Assembly (NCBI RefSeq): GCF_000018885.1
Contig: NC_010168.1
Coordinates: forward strand, 2,046,001-2,110,000
Reading direction: 5' to 3'
Source of the DNA: Renibacterium salmoninarum ATCC 33209
Lineage (GTDB): Bacteria > Actinomycetota > Actinomycetes > Actinomycetales > Micrococcaceae
DNA: 64,000 nt
Part shown: positions 1-7,067 of the stretch, piece after piece
How the letters are laid out: each line of letters opens with the position of its first letter
Position numbering within the stretch: the stretch's first letter is position 1
Notes under the pieces: generated by a model
Told to the model about the DNA's origin: nothing
Seen by the model: the letters and a program-made list of their open reading frames with translations, nothing else
The model's database searches: none
Position numbers and translations under genes: made by a program

Positions 1-1
1 C

Positions 2-424
2 GCAGAATTTCATCAGATGTTAAGCCAACATAGCCTGGGTACTCTGACGGTAAAGCTCGGAATCAAGTTCTTGGAATTGAGCGTCGAGCGCGTGGTTGCC
101 ACCATGCCGGTGGAAGGTAATACTCAAGTCACCGGTATCCTGCACGGCGGGGCGCATGTGGTTCTGGCAGAAACGCTCGGTTCGTTCGCGGCCGGAATCC
201 ATGCAGGCTTTGGCAATCGGCAAGCTCTGGGTGTTGAAATTGGCGCAAGCCATCACCGGGCAGCGGCTCAAGGCTTAGTCACCGGAACATGCACACCGAT
301 TCACCTTGGCAGAACGTTGACCACCCATGAAATCGTGATGACTGATGAACAGGGCAGACGGCTCTCCACGGTTCGAATGACTAATATGATCCGTGAGGTA
401 CAACCCAATAACGCCGCGAAATGA
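2..424 (+). CDS. Hotdog-fold thioesterase (PaaI/MenI-like), probably 5'-partial
   Basis: Hotdog-fold acyl-CoA thioesterase of the PaaI / 1,4-dihydroxy-2-naphthoyl-CoA thioesterase-like group. The central helix motif GILHGGAHVVLAETLGSFAA carries the residues that usually form the active site, and the expected GTCTPIHLGRTLTTHEI strand pair follows. An ATG lies at 17, but the frame is open to the window edge and the upstream codons look coding, so the true start is probably outside the window. The stop overlaps the next gene's ATG (ATGA at 421-424), which suggests translational coupling. The natural substrate cannot be told from sequence; hydroxybenzoyl-, phenylacetyl- or naphthoyl-CoA are the family options. 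Confidence 0.8.
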   Translation, partial: AEFHQMLSQHSLGTLTVKLGIKFLELSVERVVATMPVEGNTQVTGILHGGAHVVLAETLGSFAAGIHAGFGNRQALGVEIGASHHRAAAQGLVTGTCTPIHLGRTLTTHEIVMTDEQGRRLSTVRMTNMIREVQPNNAAK

Positions 425-1014
425 CCGACAGAGAACCGTCTAATACGAGGAACATTCTTCCACACGAGGCGAGCCGAGTTCTCATCTACGGCGTGACCGG
501 TTCTGGAAAATCCACCTTAGCCATTGTTTTGAGCAAAATCAGCGGCATCGAAGCGCACTTGGTCGACGAAGAGTTCGGTTGGCTACCAAACTGGACATCG
601 CGACCGCCAGTAGAGATTCGTGAGTTGGTAGCGCCGGTAGTCGCCGGCGACGCCTGGATCTTTGATTCGGCGTACGCCACCTTTCGAGATTTAGTCACGC
701 CCCGAGCTCAACTCATTCTTGGCCTGGATTACTCACGGGCACGCACCCTGGCCCAACTACTTCGTCGGACGGTCAAACGAATCATCAGCAAAGAGCCTGT
801 TTGCAATGGCAACATCGAAACGTGGCGAAGTCTGTTGTCGAAGGACTCGATCGTGGCCTGGTATTTCAAGTCATTCAACCGCAAGCGCTCCACGATGCGC
901 CAACTGGCCAAAACAGCCAGCATTGTGCCCAGAGTCTTGTTGTTTAAGAATCCTCGTCAGACGGCAGACTGGTTAAATTCGCTCAAAGCCGCCGCCGAGT
1001 CCCGGAACCGGTAA
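421..1014 (+). CDS. P-loop nucleotide kinase-like protein (adenylate kinase / FlaR-like)
   Basis: A 197-residue P-loop protein. The Walker A motif GVTGSGKST lies near residues 24-32. It is followed by a DEEFGWLPNW segment and a WIFDSAYATF segment, as in the adenylate-kinase-like or 'topology modulation (FlaR)-like' proteins, whose substrate is generally unknown. Arg-rich lid-like sequence (SRARTLAQLLRRTVKR) follows. It is cotranscribed with the thioesterase through the ATGA overlap. Its 3' end overlaps the end of the convergent broken RibD-C-like gene by 58 bp. The family is fairly clear; the biological role is not. Confidence 0.7.
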   Translation: MTDREPSNTRNILPHEASRVLIYGVTGSGKSTLAIVLSKISGIEAHLVDEEFGWLPNWTSRPPVEIRELVAPVVAGDAWIFDSAYATFRDLVTPRAQLILGLDYSRARTLAQLLRRTVKRIISKEPVCNGNIETWRSLLSKDSIVAWYFKSFNRKRSTMRQLAKTASIVPRVLLFKNPRQTADWLNSLKAAAESRNR

Positions 1015-1566
1015 CGAAGCTCAACCATTCCTTTGCCAAACACGGTGTGCTCTAAAAGCTCCAGCGGCAAGGTTGGGCTTTTCAACGGTAATAAGGGCTT
1101 GCCCGCGCCGAGCACCGTCGGAATGAGAGTCAGCAACATCTCGTCTAGCAGACCCAATTCTTGGAATTGCGCCACCAGGTTGCCACCGCCAACCAACCAG
1201 AGGTTCTTCTCCCCCCCCCCCCCCCGCGGCAAGGAGCGCGTCCCGATGTACCGGAGCAACGTCGCCAGCCACGAAACGAATATCCGCACCGGTAAATGTA
1301 GTGAGGTCAGGCAATTCTGTGTGGCTGAACACCCAGGTGGGTACGTCCGGGTAAGGCCAGGCGTCAAGATCTTGACTGAGTAGAAAACGAAAGGTGTCGG
1401 CGCCCATCATGAGGGCACCGACACCGTCGTAAAAACGCTGATAAGCAGCTTCCTGGCCATCTGCACCGTTGAATTCAAAGAGCCAGGCTAAGTCGTCATC
1501 AGCTGTGGCAATAAAACCATCGAGGCTGGCGGCGACAAAATACTGCGTTGAGTTCATAATCTTCAC
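957..1566 (-). pseudogene. RibD C-terminal / dihydrofolate reductase-like protein, frameshifted in a G15 tract
   Basis: The N-terminal part (1566 down to the tract) reads STQYFVAASLDGFIATADDDLAWLFEF, the start of the RibD-C/DHFR-like reductase family. The C-terminal part, beginning EKNLWLVGGGNLVAQF and running through PTVLGAGKPLLP and VELRYRF, lies in another frame. The switch falls exactly at the run of 15 C (G on the coding strand) at 1211-1225. A run of 14 would join the two halves, with Ala-Gly(n)-Glu-Lys at the junction. The family contains NADPH-dependent reductases of mostly unknown substrate. As it stands the downstream half is out of frame. It could be a dead gene, a slippage-controlled gene, or a sequencing error in the homopolymer. 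Confidence 0.8.
1211..1225. repeat. 15-bp homopolymer C tract (poly-G on coding strand)
   Basis: An uninterrupted run of 15 C at 1211-1225 inside the RibD-C-like gene. One base fewer restores the reading frame. A second tract of this kind lies at 11889-11902. Confidence 0.95.
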
Positions 1567-1626
1567 AGTAGGCGAAGGCCCCGACAGTTTGGATCACCAG
1601 TCTGTTGAGATGGGAAGCTAGCTATT

Positions 1627-3108
1627 TCACTCGCCGGCAAATGCCGGAACTTCGTCCTTCTTTTGGCTAGTCTTCTTCGGTTTGACGAAGAAAATCGCTG
1701 CGAGTACGCCAACCAAAATCACCGCGGCGGGTACAAACATTGACTGCCCCATCGCCGTCGAGAATCCGGCACGCAAGAACTCTGGCAAAGGACCTTCGCC
1801 GGCAGGTGCGGCACCAGCAGGTGCGTGCGGCAAGTTCTCGTTGAGCCGAGCTTGCATCACCGCAGCAATTGCTGCCGAACCCAAAACAGCACCAATTTGG
1901 CGAGTTGTGTTGAATACGCCAGAACCAGCGCCAGCCAGCCTTGGGTCAAGGTTCCGGGTAGCGGTCATCGAGACCGGAGCCCAGATTCCCGCATTTGCGA
2001 ACCCGAATAATGCGATCGGGAACAACAGCAGCCAAATCGGCACGTCAGCGGTAAGGATTGATCCCATCCAGAACAGCGCTACGGACAAGATTGCAAAGCC
2101 GCCAATTGCGAAATAGCGAGGATCTACCTTGTTGAGCAGCTTGCCAACCACGGGTGCCAAACCGCCAGAAATCAGCGCCATCGGCACCAAAAGCAATGCA
2201 GCCTGGGTGGGCGTCAGCGTGCGGACGTTCTGAGCATAAAGCATCAGCGGCAACACCATCGAGGTGATGGTGAACCCCGTTGCGGAGATCGCCAAGTTAG
2301 CCAGCGAGAAATTCCGATCCTTGAAAAGAACCAAAGGCAACAACGGTTCCGCCCGGTTGAGACGCTGCCAAATAACAAACAACACCATCAACACAATGCC
2401 GGTAATGATGAGGGACCAGATGGGGATCGGTCCAGTAATCTTGCCCCAGTTGTAGGATTCTGCTTCTTGGATACCGAAGACTATGCAGAACAGACCTAAA
2501 CCGCTAAGCACCACGCCAAGCCAGTCAAAGCGGTGCGCCGTGGTGGGCAGCGTCGGAACGAGTCGTGCGGCAAAGATGAATCCAATCACACCGACCGGAA
2601 CGTTGATGTAGAAGATCCATTCCCAACCGGCGGCATCAACCAATACTCCACCCAAGATCGGACCAACCAAGGTGGCAACACCGGCCACGGAACCCCAGAG
2701 TCCCATCGCTGAGCCACGGCGTTCTGTCGGGAAAACCCGGGTGATGACGGCCATCGTTTGCGGCGTCATCAGAGCTGCACCAAGTCCTTGAACAACCCGC
2801 GCCAAGATCAACATCTCAATGCTGTTGGACAATCCACACCAGGCTGAGGACAGTGTGAAGACGACCAACCCGATCAAATAGATGTTTTTCGGGCCGAAGC
2901 GGTCGCCCAAGCGGCCGGTGATCAGCAATGGAACGACATAAGCCAAAAGATAGGCTCTGGTTACCCAGACCGCCTGATTAATATCGGCGTCGAAGCTCTT
3001 CATAATTGATGGCATCGCCACCGTAACAATGGTCGAATCGACCAAAATCATAAAGAAGCCGATGACAAGCGACCAAAGCGCCGGCCATGCTCTTGCATGT
3101 TGATTCAT
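1627..3108 (-). CDS. MFS multidrug efflux transporter, DHA2 family (EmrB/QacA-like)
   Basis: A 493-residue integral membrane protein with about 14 hydrophobic helices, as in the DHA2 drug:H+ antiporter family. Family landmarks are FMILVDSTIVTVAMPSI in the first helix, the loop motif GRLGDRFGPKN after helix 2, RVVQGLGAALMTPQT in helix 4, and the antiporter motif C-like stretch GPILGGVLVDAAGWEWIFYINVP. The tail is short and charged (KPKKTSQKKDEVPAFAGE). The start ATG overlaps the stop of the padR-like remnant (3105-3108), so exporter and repressor formed one operon. With the repressor destroyed, expression may be constitutive (inference). Substrate unknown. Confidence 0.88.
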   Translation of the reverse strand: MNQHARAWPALWSLVIGFFMILVDSTIVTVAMPSIMKSFDADINQAVWVTRAYLLAYVVPLLITGRLGDRFGPKNIYLIGLVVFTLSSAWCGLSNSIEMLILARVVQGLGAALMTPQTMAVITRVFPTERRGSAMGLWGSVAGVATLVGPILGGVLVDAAGWEWIFYINVPVGVIGFIFAARLVPTLPTTAHRFDWLGVVLSGLGLFCIVFGIQEAESYNWGKITGPIPIWSLIITGIVLMVLFVIWQRLNRAEPLLPLVLFKDRNFSLANLAISATGFTITSMVLPLMLYAQNVRTLTPTQAALLLVPMALISGGLAPVVGKLLNKVDPRYFAIGGFAILSVALFWMGSILTADVPIWLLLFPIALFGFANAGIWAPVSMTATRNLDPRLAGAGSGVFNTTRQIGAVLGSAAIAAVMQARLNENLPHAPAGAAPAGEGPLPEFLRAGFSTAMGQSMFVPAAVILVGVLAAIFFVKPKKTSQKKDEVPAFAGE

Positions 3109-3514
3109 GATTTTTCCTTGAAAGTGTCAGTGTGGGTGTTTGCGGTAAGTAAATGTGGCGCTTCAGCGACGATTCTGGGGAAGATCGACCAGATGATCTT
3201 GCCTTGCTCCAGATCGACGATGATGCCGTCTAACCAGGCCAGCTCTGCCTGAAGCATCGCGAGCGAGTATTCGTAATTCAAATAAAACTGCCGAATTTCG
3301 GCATCTACTCCGGTGAGTAGCGTTTCGGTTTTGGCGGCTTGTTCACGCAGCGATACTTGCCGCTCTCGCAGTAAGCCGACCACTTGTTCTGCCGGTAAAT
3401 CATGAGCTTCAGCGATTCCTCGGCGGAATCCCGGGTATTCATTGACTACTTCGCGAAGCAGAAAGCTCACGTGTCCGTGCAGAGCTTCGTAGCCAGCGGG
3501 CAAAATCGTGTACC
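3105..3514 (-). pseudogene. PadR-family regulator, 3' portion (interrupted by IS)
   Basis: C-terminal part of a PadR-type regulator. Reading in from the IS edge, the frame gives YTILPAGYEALHGHVSFLL, the last wing strand of the winged helix (Y-x-L-T-x-x-G pattern). The long helical PadR C-terminal dimerisation domain follows (LREQAAKTETLLTGVDAEIRQFYLNYEYSLAMLQAELAWLDG is typical). The N-terminal piece lies beyond the element at 4861-4935. Roughly 45-55 codons covering the recognition helix are absent from both pieces, so the insertion came with a deletion. The stop overlaps the exporter start. No functional repressor can be made. Confidence 0.82.
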
Positions 3515-3544
3515 TGAATCGCCCCGGTGTGTCCGGAGACTTTC
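3515..3544 (+). repeat. IS left terminal inverted repeat
   Basis: A 30-bp end, TGAATCGCCCCGGTGTGTCC followed by GGAGACTTTC. It matches the reverse complement of 4831-4860 except at three positions. Confidence 0.9.
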
Positions 3545-3564
3545 TTGTTTGAGAGGATCAGGAC

Positions 3565-3930
3565 ATGGCAGGGAAAACTACGACACGGTATCCGCAGGAG
3601 TTGAAGGATCATACGGTGCGCATGGTGGCGGAGATGGAGGGTGCGTCTTCGGCGTGGGCGGCGATGCAAAAAGTTGCCCAGCTTTTGGGTGTGGGTGTGC
3701 CGGAAACGGTGCGTAAATGGGTCCGGCAAGCCGAGATCGATGTTGGTACTAGAACTGGAACAACGAGCACGGAATCGGCCGAGCTGAAACGGTTACGGCG
3801 TGAGAACGCTGAGCTGAAACGGGCGAACGCGATCCTTCGGAGTGCTTCAGCTTTTTTCGCGGTCGAACTCGACCGCCACAAAACTGATCGTGAAATACAT
3901 CAAGGACCATGCCGGTCACCGCGAGAATAA
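3565..3930 (+). CDS. IS3-family transposase OrfA (HTH subunit)
   Basis: The 121-residue product begins with the helix-turn-helix of IS3 OrfA proteins (RYPQELKDHTVRMVAEM ... VAQLLGVGVPETVRKWVRQAEID). A leucine-zipper-like segment follows (TESAELKRLRRENAELKRANAILRSASAFFAVELDR). The run CTTTTTTC at 3851-3858 lies where IS3 elements often slip between orfA and orfB. The tail after ELDRHK has no obvious family match. In normal elements OrfA binds the terminal repeats and is fused to OrfB by -1 frameshifting. Confidence 0.85.
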   Translation: MAGKTTTRYPQELKDHTVRMVAEMEGASSAWAAMQKVAQLLGVGVPETVRKWVRQAEIDVGTRTGTTSTESAELKRLRRENAELKRANAILRSASAFFAVELDRHKTDREIHQGPCRSPRE

Positions 3931-3939
3931 TGGATTGCG

Positions 3940-4830
3940 GTGGGGTGTCGAGTCGATCTGCCAGGTGCTTACTGGGACGGGGTGAAGACCACCCCGTCCA
4001 CGTACTACGAATGGGTGGATAAAACACGATCTCACCGAGAACAACGTGATGAGGTGCTCAAGCCCGTGATCCAGAAGGTGTATGCCGCTAATTACGGGGT
4101 TTACGGCACCAGGAAAGTCTGGTTGGCGATGAACCGTGAAGGTGTGCCGGTGGCCAGGTGCACGGTAGAACGGCTCATGGGGTTACTTGGCATACAGGGT
4201 GTGGTCCGTGGCAAGGTCAAACGCACCACGATCAAAGACTCGAAGGCGGCCCGAGCGAAGGACTTGGTCCGCCGTGATTTCACACCAACGGCACCGGATC
4301 GGCTATGGGTAGATGATTTCACCTATGTTTCGACCTGGTCCGGGTGGGTCTATGTTGCCTTCGTGATCGATGCCTACTCTCGGAGGATCCTGGGCTGGTC
4401 AGCGAGTGCTTCTATGAACACCGTGCTAGTGCTCAACGCAGTTAATCAGGCAATCTGGAGTCGTGAACGGGCCGGGGCTGAGATTTCCGGGGTGATTCAT
4501 CATCACGATGCCGGGGCTCAATACGCCTCCTTGGCCTTCACCGAACGCCTGGCCCAGGCCGGTATCCGCCCCTCGATCGGTTCTGTGGGTGATAGTTACG
4601 ACAACGCCTTGGCGGAAACCATCAACGGGCTTTATAAGACCGAGCTGATCAAACCCGGCAAGCCCTGGCGGACTCTAGAAGAAGTCGAAATCGGCACCGC
4701 TGAATGGGCCGATTGGTACAACCACCGAAGGCTCTACCAGTACTGCGGAGACATCCCACCAGTAGAGCTAGAAAACCACTACTACAATCACTACCAGAGC
4801 ACGGCAGCCGCCGACAGGCTCATCGTCTGA
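3940..4830 (+). CDS. IS3-family transposase OrfB (DDE integrase), 5' end out of frame
   Basis: An rve-type DDE integrase core. The HTH_21-like region (YAANYGVYGTRKVWLAMNREG) is followed by DRLWVDDFTYVSTWSGWVYVAFVIDAYSRRILGW (first Asp), HHHDAGAQYASLAFTERL (second Asp) and GDSYDNALAETINGLYKTE (Glu), so the catalytic triad is intact. The expected N-terminal segment (KYIKDHAGHRENNGLRWGVESICQVLT) is present at about 3884-3978 but in a different frame. A single missing G in the GGGG run at 3979-3982 would connect it to GVKTTPSTYYEW. This copy is therefore probably inactive on its own, unless a full-length copy supplies transposase in trans. Confidence 0.8.
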   Translation: MGCRVDLPGAYWDGVKTTPSTYYEWVDKTRSHREQRDEVLKPVIQKVYAANYGVYGTRKVWLAMNREGVPVARCTVERLMGLLGIQGVVRGKVKRTTIKDSKAARAKDLVRRDFTPTAPDRLWVDDFTYVSTWSGWVYVAFVIDAYSRRILGWSASASMNTVLVLNAVNQAIWSRERAGAEISGVIHHHDAGAQYASLAFTERLAQAGIRPSIGSVGDSYDNALAETINGLYKTELIKPGKPWRTLEEVEIGTAEWADWYNHRRLYQYCGDIPPVELENHYYNHYQSTAAADRLIV

Positions 4831-4860
4831 GAAACCCTCCGGACACACCGGAGCGATTCA
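4831..4860 (-). repeat. IS right terminal inverted repeat
   Basis: A 30-bp end directly after the orfB stop codon. Its reverse complement begins TGAATCGCTCCGGTGTGTCC, matching the left end with 27 of 30 positions. Confidence 0.9.
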
Positions 4861-4935
4861 TGCCTCGTACGGGTGCATCGGGCGCTCCATGACGAGACCA
4901 AGCACCGCTGCACCCAAGGGCGTGACCTCGACCAT
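4861..4935 (-). pseudogene. PadR-family regulator, 5' portion (25 codons)
   Basis: This is a short coding piece. The ATG at 4935 (reverse strand), with a GAAAGG ribosome site 7 bp upstream, reads MVEVTPLGAAVLGLVMERPMHPYEA and is cut by the IS at 4861. This is the characteristic first helix of PadR regulators (TPLGxAVLGLLxExPMHPYE). It is the missing beginning of the remnant at 3105-3514. Joining the two leaves out the recognition helix and first wing, so removing the IS alone would not restore the gene. Confidence 0.85.
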
Positions 4936-4950
4936 GGCATTGCCTTTCTA

Positions 4951-5005
4951 CAAGATTGATTAGATCGGATGAATTATTCCAACTGGAATATATCAAGATT
5001 GATTA
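4951..5005. promoter_or_regulatory. Candidate PadR operator/promoter region: direct repeats around a palindrome
   Basis: Upstream of the padR start lie two perfect 12-bp direct repeats CAAGATTGATTA at 4951-4962 and 4994-5005, 43 bp apart (about four helical turns). Between them is a perfect inverted repeat TATTCCA-AC-TGGAATA at 4975-4990. A third partial copy AAGATTGA is at 5029-5036. The arrangement suggests a regulator-binding region for the padR-MFS operon, possibly shared with the divergent aldehyde dehydrogenase gene. The binding protein is not proven. Confidence 0.45.
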
Positions 5006-5032
5006 CCCCGTGCAACTATGATCTGCAAAAGA

Positions 5033-5064
5033 TTGACGTGATCCGGCCCACATGGTTGTCTAAT
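5033..5064 (+). promoter_or_regulatory. Candidate promoter for the aldehyde dehydrogenase gene
   Basis: TTGACG at 5033-5038 and TCTAAT at 5059-5064, spaced 20 bp, longer than optimal. The GntR-type site at 5072-5082 would sit at about the transcription start. Moderate to weak match only. Confidence 0.35.
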
Positions 5065-5071
5065 AGTCATC

Positions 5072-5082
5072 TGGTCAGACCA
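5072..5082. promoter_or_regulatory. Candidate GntR/FCD operator, TGGTCAGACCA
   Basis: An 11-bp near-perfect palindrome (TGGT-CAG-ACCA) lies 31 bp upstream of the aldehyde dehydrogenase start. Its extended form CTGGTNNGACCACTRAA recurs at 13642-13658 in front of the GntR-type regulator. TGGTNNNACCA-type palindromes are typical of FadR-subfamily GntR regulators. Confidence 0.6.
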
Positions 5083-5113
5083 CTGAAATATCTTCTCGCG
5101 AAGGCGGCTCAGC

Positions 5114-6567
5114 ATGCGAACGACGGCGTACCCAGACGGACTGCCAATTGGCGAAACTTGCCTAGCATGCCAGGATTCGAGCCCCGTACAGTTCCCTTTC
5201 GACGGAACGGTGATTGGCCAAGCGCCGTGCGGAAATACTGCGAACGCCAGTTCCGCCGTAGATTTCGCGGCAGCTGTGGCACCGGTTGTTGCGGCGCTCA
5301 GTGCCGGTAAACGTCGCAGAATTCTGCACCACGTTGCCGCCGCTTTAGCGACGCATCAAGATCAGCTCATCGATTTGCTGGTCTTAGAAACCGGAAAGCC
5401 TCTTGTTGACTGTCGAATAGAACTCTCCCGAAGCCTAGCCACTTGGACCGCCTCGGCTGAAGAGGTGGCCCAGCTGCACGGTGAGACCGTTCCGCTCGAT
5501 GTGCAGCAAGCCGGTGAAGGCATGTTTGGCTACTGGACCCGCCAACCGGCCGGCGTCGTCGTCGGAATCACTGGCTTCAACTATCCGTTGTTACTTGCCT
5601 CGCACAAACTAGCTCCTGCCCTGGCCGCGGGCTGCCCGGTCATAGTCAAGCCAGCACCGCAAACACCGCTGAGTACCTTGTGGCTGGTAAACCTCATCCG
5701 GCAAGCGCTTGCTTCCGAAGACGTCCCGTTGAGCTCCGTCCAAGCTGTCACCGGCGGCGTGGACGTGGGCGAAACCCTAGTCAGCGATGCCAGGGCGCCG
5801 TCGTCTCGTTTACTGGCTCAGCTGCCGTGGGGCACCAAATTGCCCGAAGCGCCGCACCCCGGAAAGCCGTTCTAGAACTTGACTCGAATGCGGCAATGAT
5901 CATCGCGGCCGACGCCGACCTGCCTGCAGCCGTTGATGCCGTGCTTCGCGGCGGCTTTTACGCCAGTGGCCAAGCCTGCATCTCAGTGCAGCGGGTGATT
6001 GTGGAGGCAGCGATTGCTGATGAGTTTGAAACTGCTTTAGTTGCCGCCATGCCTCAGGTAATTTATGGCGATCCTCGAGCGGAAACTACCCGAATTGCGC
6101 CACTGATCGACGCCCAGGCAACTTCGCGCGTGCACGATTGGCTTGCGGCCGCGAGCAACGCTGGCGCGAGAACGATCTATTCCGGTGCCGCCAATGCGTC
6201 CGCGGCAAAAGCCCAGCTCCCGCCCACGGTGCTAGCAGACGTGCCTAGCAGCGCGCTGGCTTGGCGGGAAGAAATCTTTGGTCCCGTCGTCTGCTTACGC
6301 AGCGTGCCAAACTTCGAGGCAGCAATTACGCTGGCGAACGACTCTCGCTACGGACTGCAAGCCGCAGTGTTCACTTCTTCTTTGAAACAAGCAATGACCG
6401 CGATTGACCAGTTGCAGGTGGGTGGCGTCGTAGTGAACGACGTCCCCGGCTTTCGCTCCGACATCATGCCCTATGGCGGAATCAAAGACTCCGGCATCGG
6501 CCGTGAGGGGCCGCGATTCGCGATCGAAGAACTGACCGTGACCAAAATGGCGATCATTCGCCCCTGA
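5114..6567 (+). pseudogene. NAD(P)-dependent aldehyde dehydrogenase, frameshifted
   Basis: An ALDH-superfamily enzyme of about 480 residues, split over two frames. The first frame (5114 to about 5793) carries the NAD-binding fold with VVVGITGFNYPLLLASHKLAPALAAGCPVIVKPA. The second (about 5794-6567) carries AVVSFTGSAAVG, the catalytic Glu region LELDSNAA, the catalytic Cys in SGQACISVQRV, and EEIFGPVV. Restoring one G in the GGG at 5793-5795 joins them as SDARGAVVSFTGS. The Asp in LELDSNAA replaces the usual Gly, a further sign of decay or divergence. The substrate is not identifiable; the context suggests oxidation of an aldehyde released in the amidase/ABC island. Confidence 0.88.
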
Positions 6568-6584
6568 CTTTCTGCGAGGACATC

Positions 6585-7067
6585 ATGGACTATCGCGAGC
6601 TTTTTTCGTTACGGGACCGCACAGCACTGGTTGTTGGCGCTGGCAGTGGAATTGGCCGCGAGGCAGCAGCAGCCCTCGCGGCACGCGGCGGCGGCAGTAT
6701 AATTGGCTTTTCTTCCATCCGTGCCAGCACAGTGGAAGCGGGCCAGGGCGTGTATGCGGCGAGTAAAGCCGGGCTAGTGCAATTGATCCGGACGGCGGCA
6801 GCCGAGTTTGGCCCATCACGCGTTCGGGTAAACGCGATTGCTCCTGGCGTGGTGGAAAAGCCGCTCACCGCTCAGATCAAAGCAAATCCGGATTGGTTCC
6901 GCGCTTACGCTAATAAGAGCGCATTGGCGCGGTGGTCTCAGCCCGAGGAGCTGGCTGGCGCGGTGGTGTATCTTGCCTCTGATGCGGCCAGTTTCGTCAC
7001 CGGATCAGTGTTGACGGTCGACGGCGGTTGGACCGCAATTGACGGACGCTTCGATCCGCCGGCCTAA
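6585..7067 (+). pseudogene. Short-chain dehydrogenase/reductase with internal in-frame deletion
   Basis: A 160-residue SDR remnant; the family is usually about 250. The cofactor motif GAGSGIG and the first helix are present (ALVVGAGSGIGREAAAALAARGG). The protein then jumps directly to the catalytic strand GSIIGFSSIRASTVEAGQGVYAASKAG with Ser and YxxxK. It ends with the normal RVRVNAIAPG and GSVLTVDGG regions. About 90 residues, including the NAG motif, are missing. The junction lies in the GGC repeat at 6686-6695, which suggests slippage or short-repeat deletion. It starts 17 bp after the dehydrogenase stop and ends in a 4-bp convergent overlap with the amidase gene. The fold is probably not viable. 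Confidence 0.82.

Larger units (their letters stand above)
3515..4860 (+). mobile_element. IS3-family insertion sequence (1346 bp)
   Basis: The element is bounded by 30-bp imperfect terminal inverted repeats (3515-3544 and 4831-4860, 3 mismatches), each starting TGAATCGC at the outer end. It holds an HTH orfA and a DDE-type orfB, the standard IS3 layout. The flanks (TACC on the left, TGCC on the right) are not an exact target duplication. It lies inside a padR-like gene with host sequence missing between the two flanks. The last base of the orfB stop adjoins the right repeat. It resembles the IS3-type elements known from Renibacterium/Arthrobacter; no specific name is assigned. Confidence 0.92.

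Noticed and set aside
5680..5790. Separate start for the second aldehyde dehydrogenase half
   Set aside because: The first 40 residues of that frame are antisense-like and lack homology; homology begins exactly at the frameshift, so it is one broken gene.
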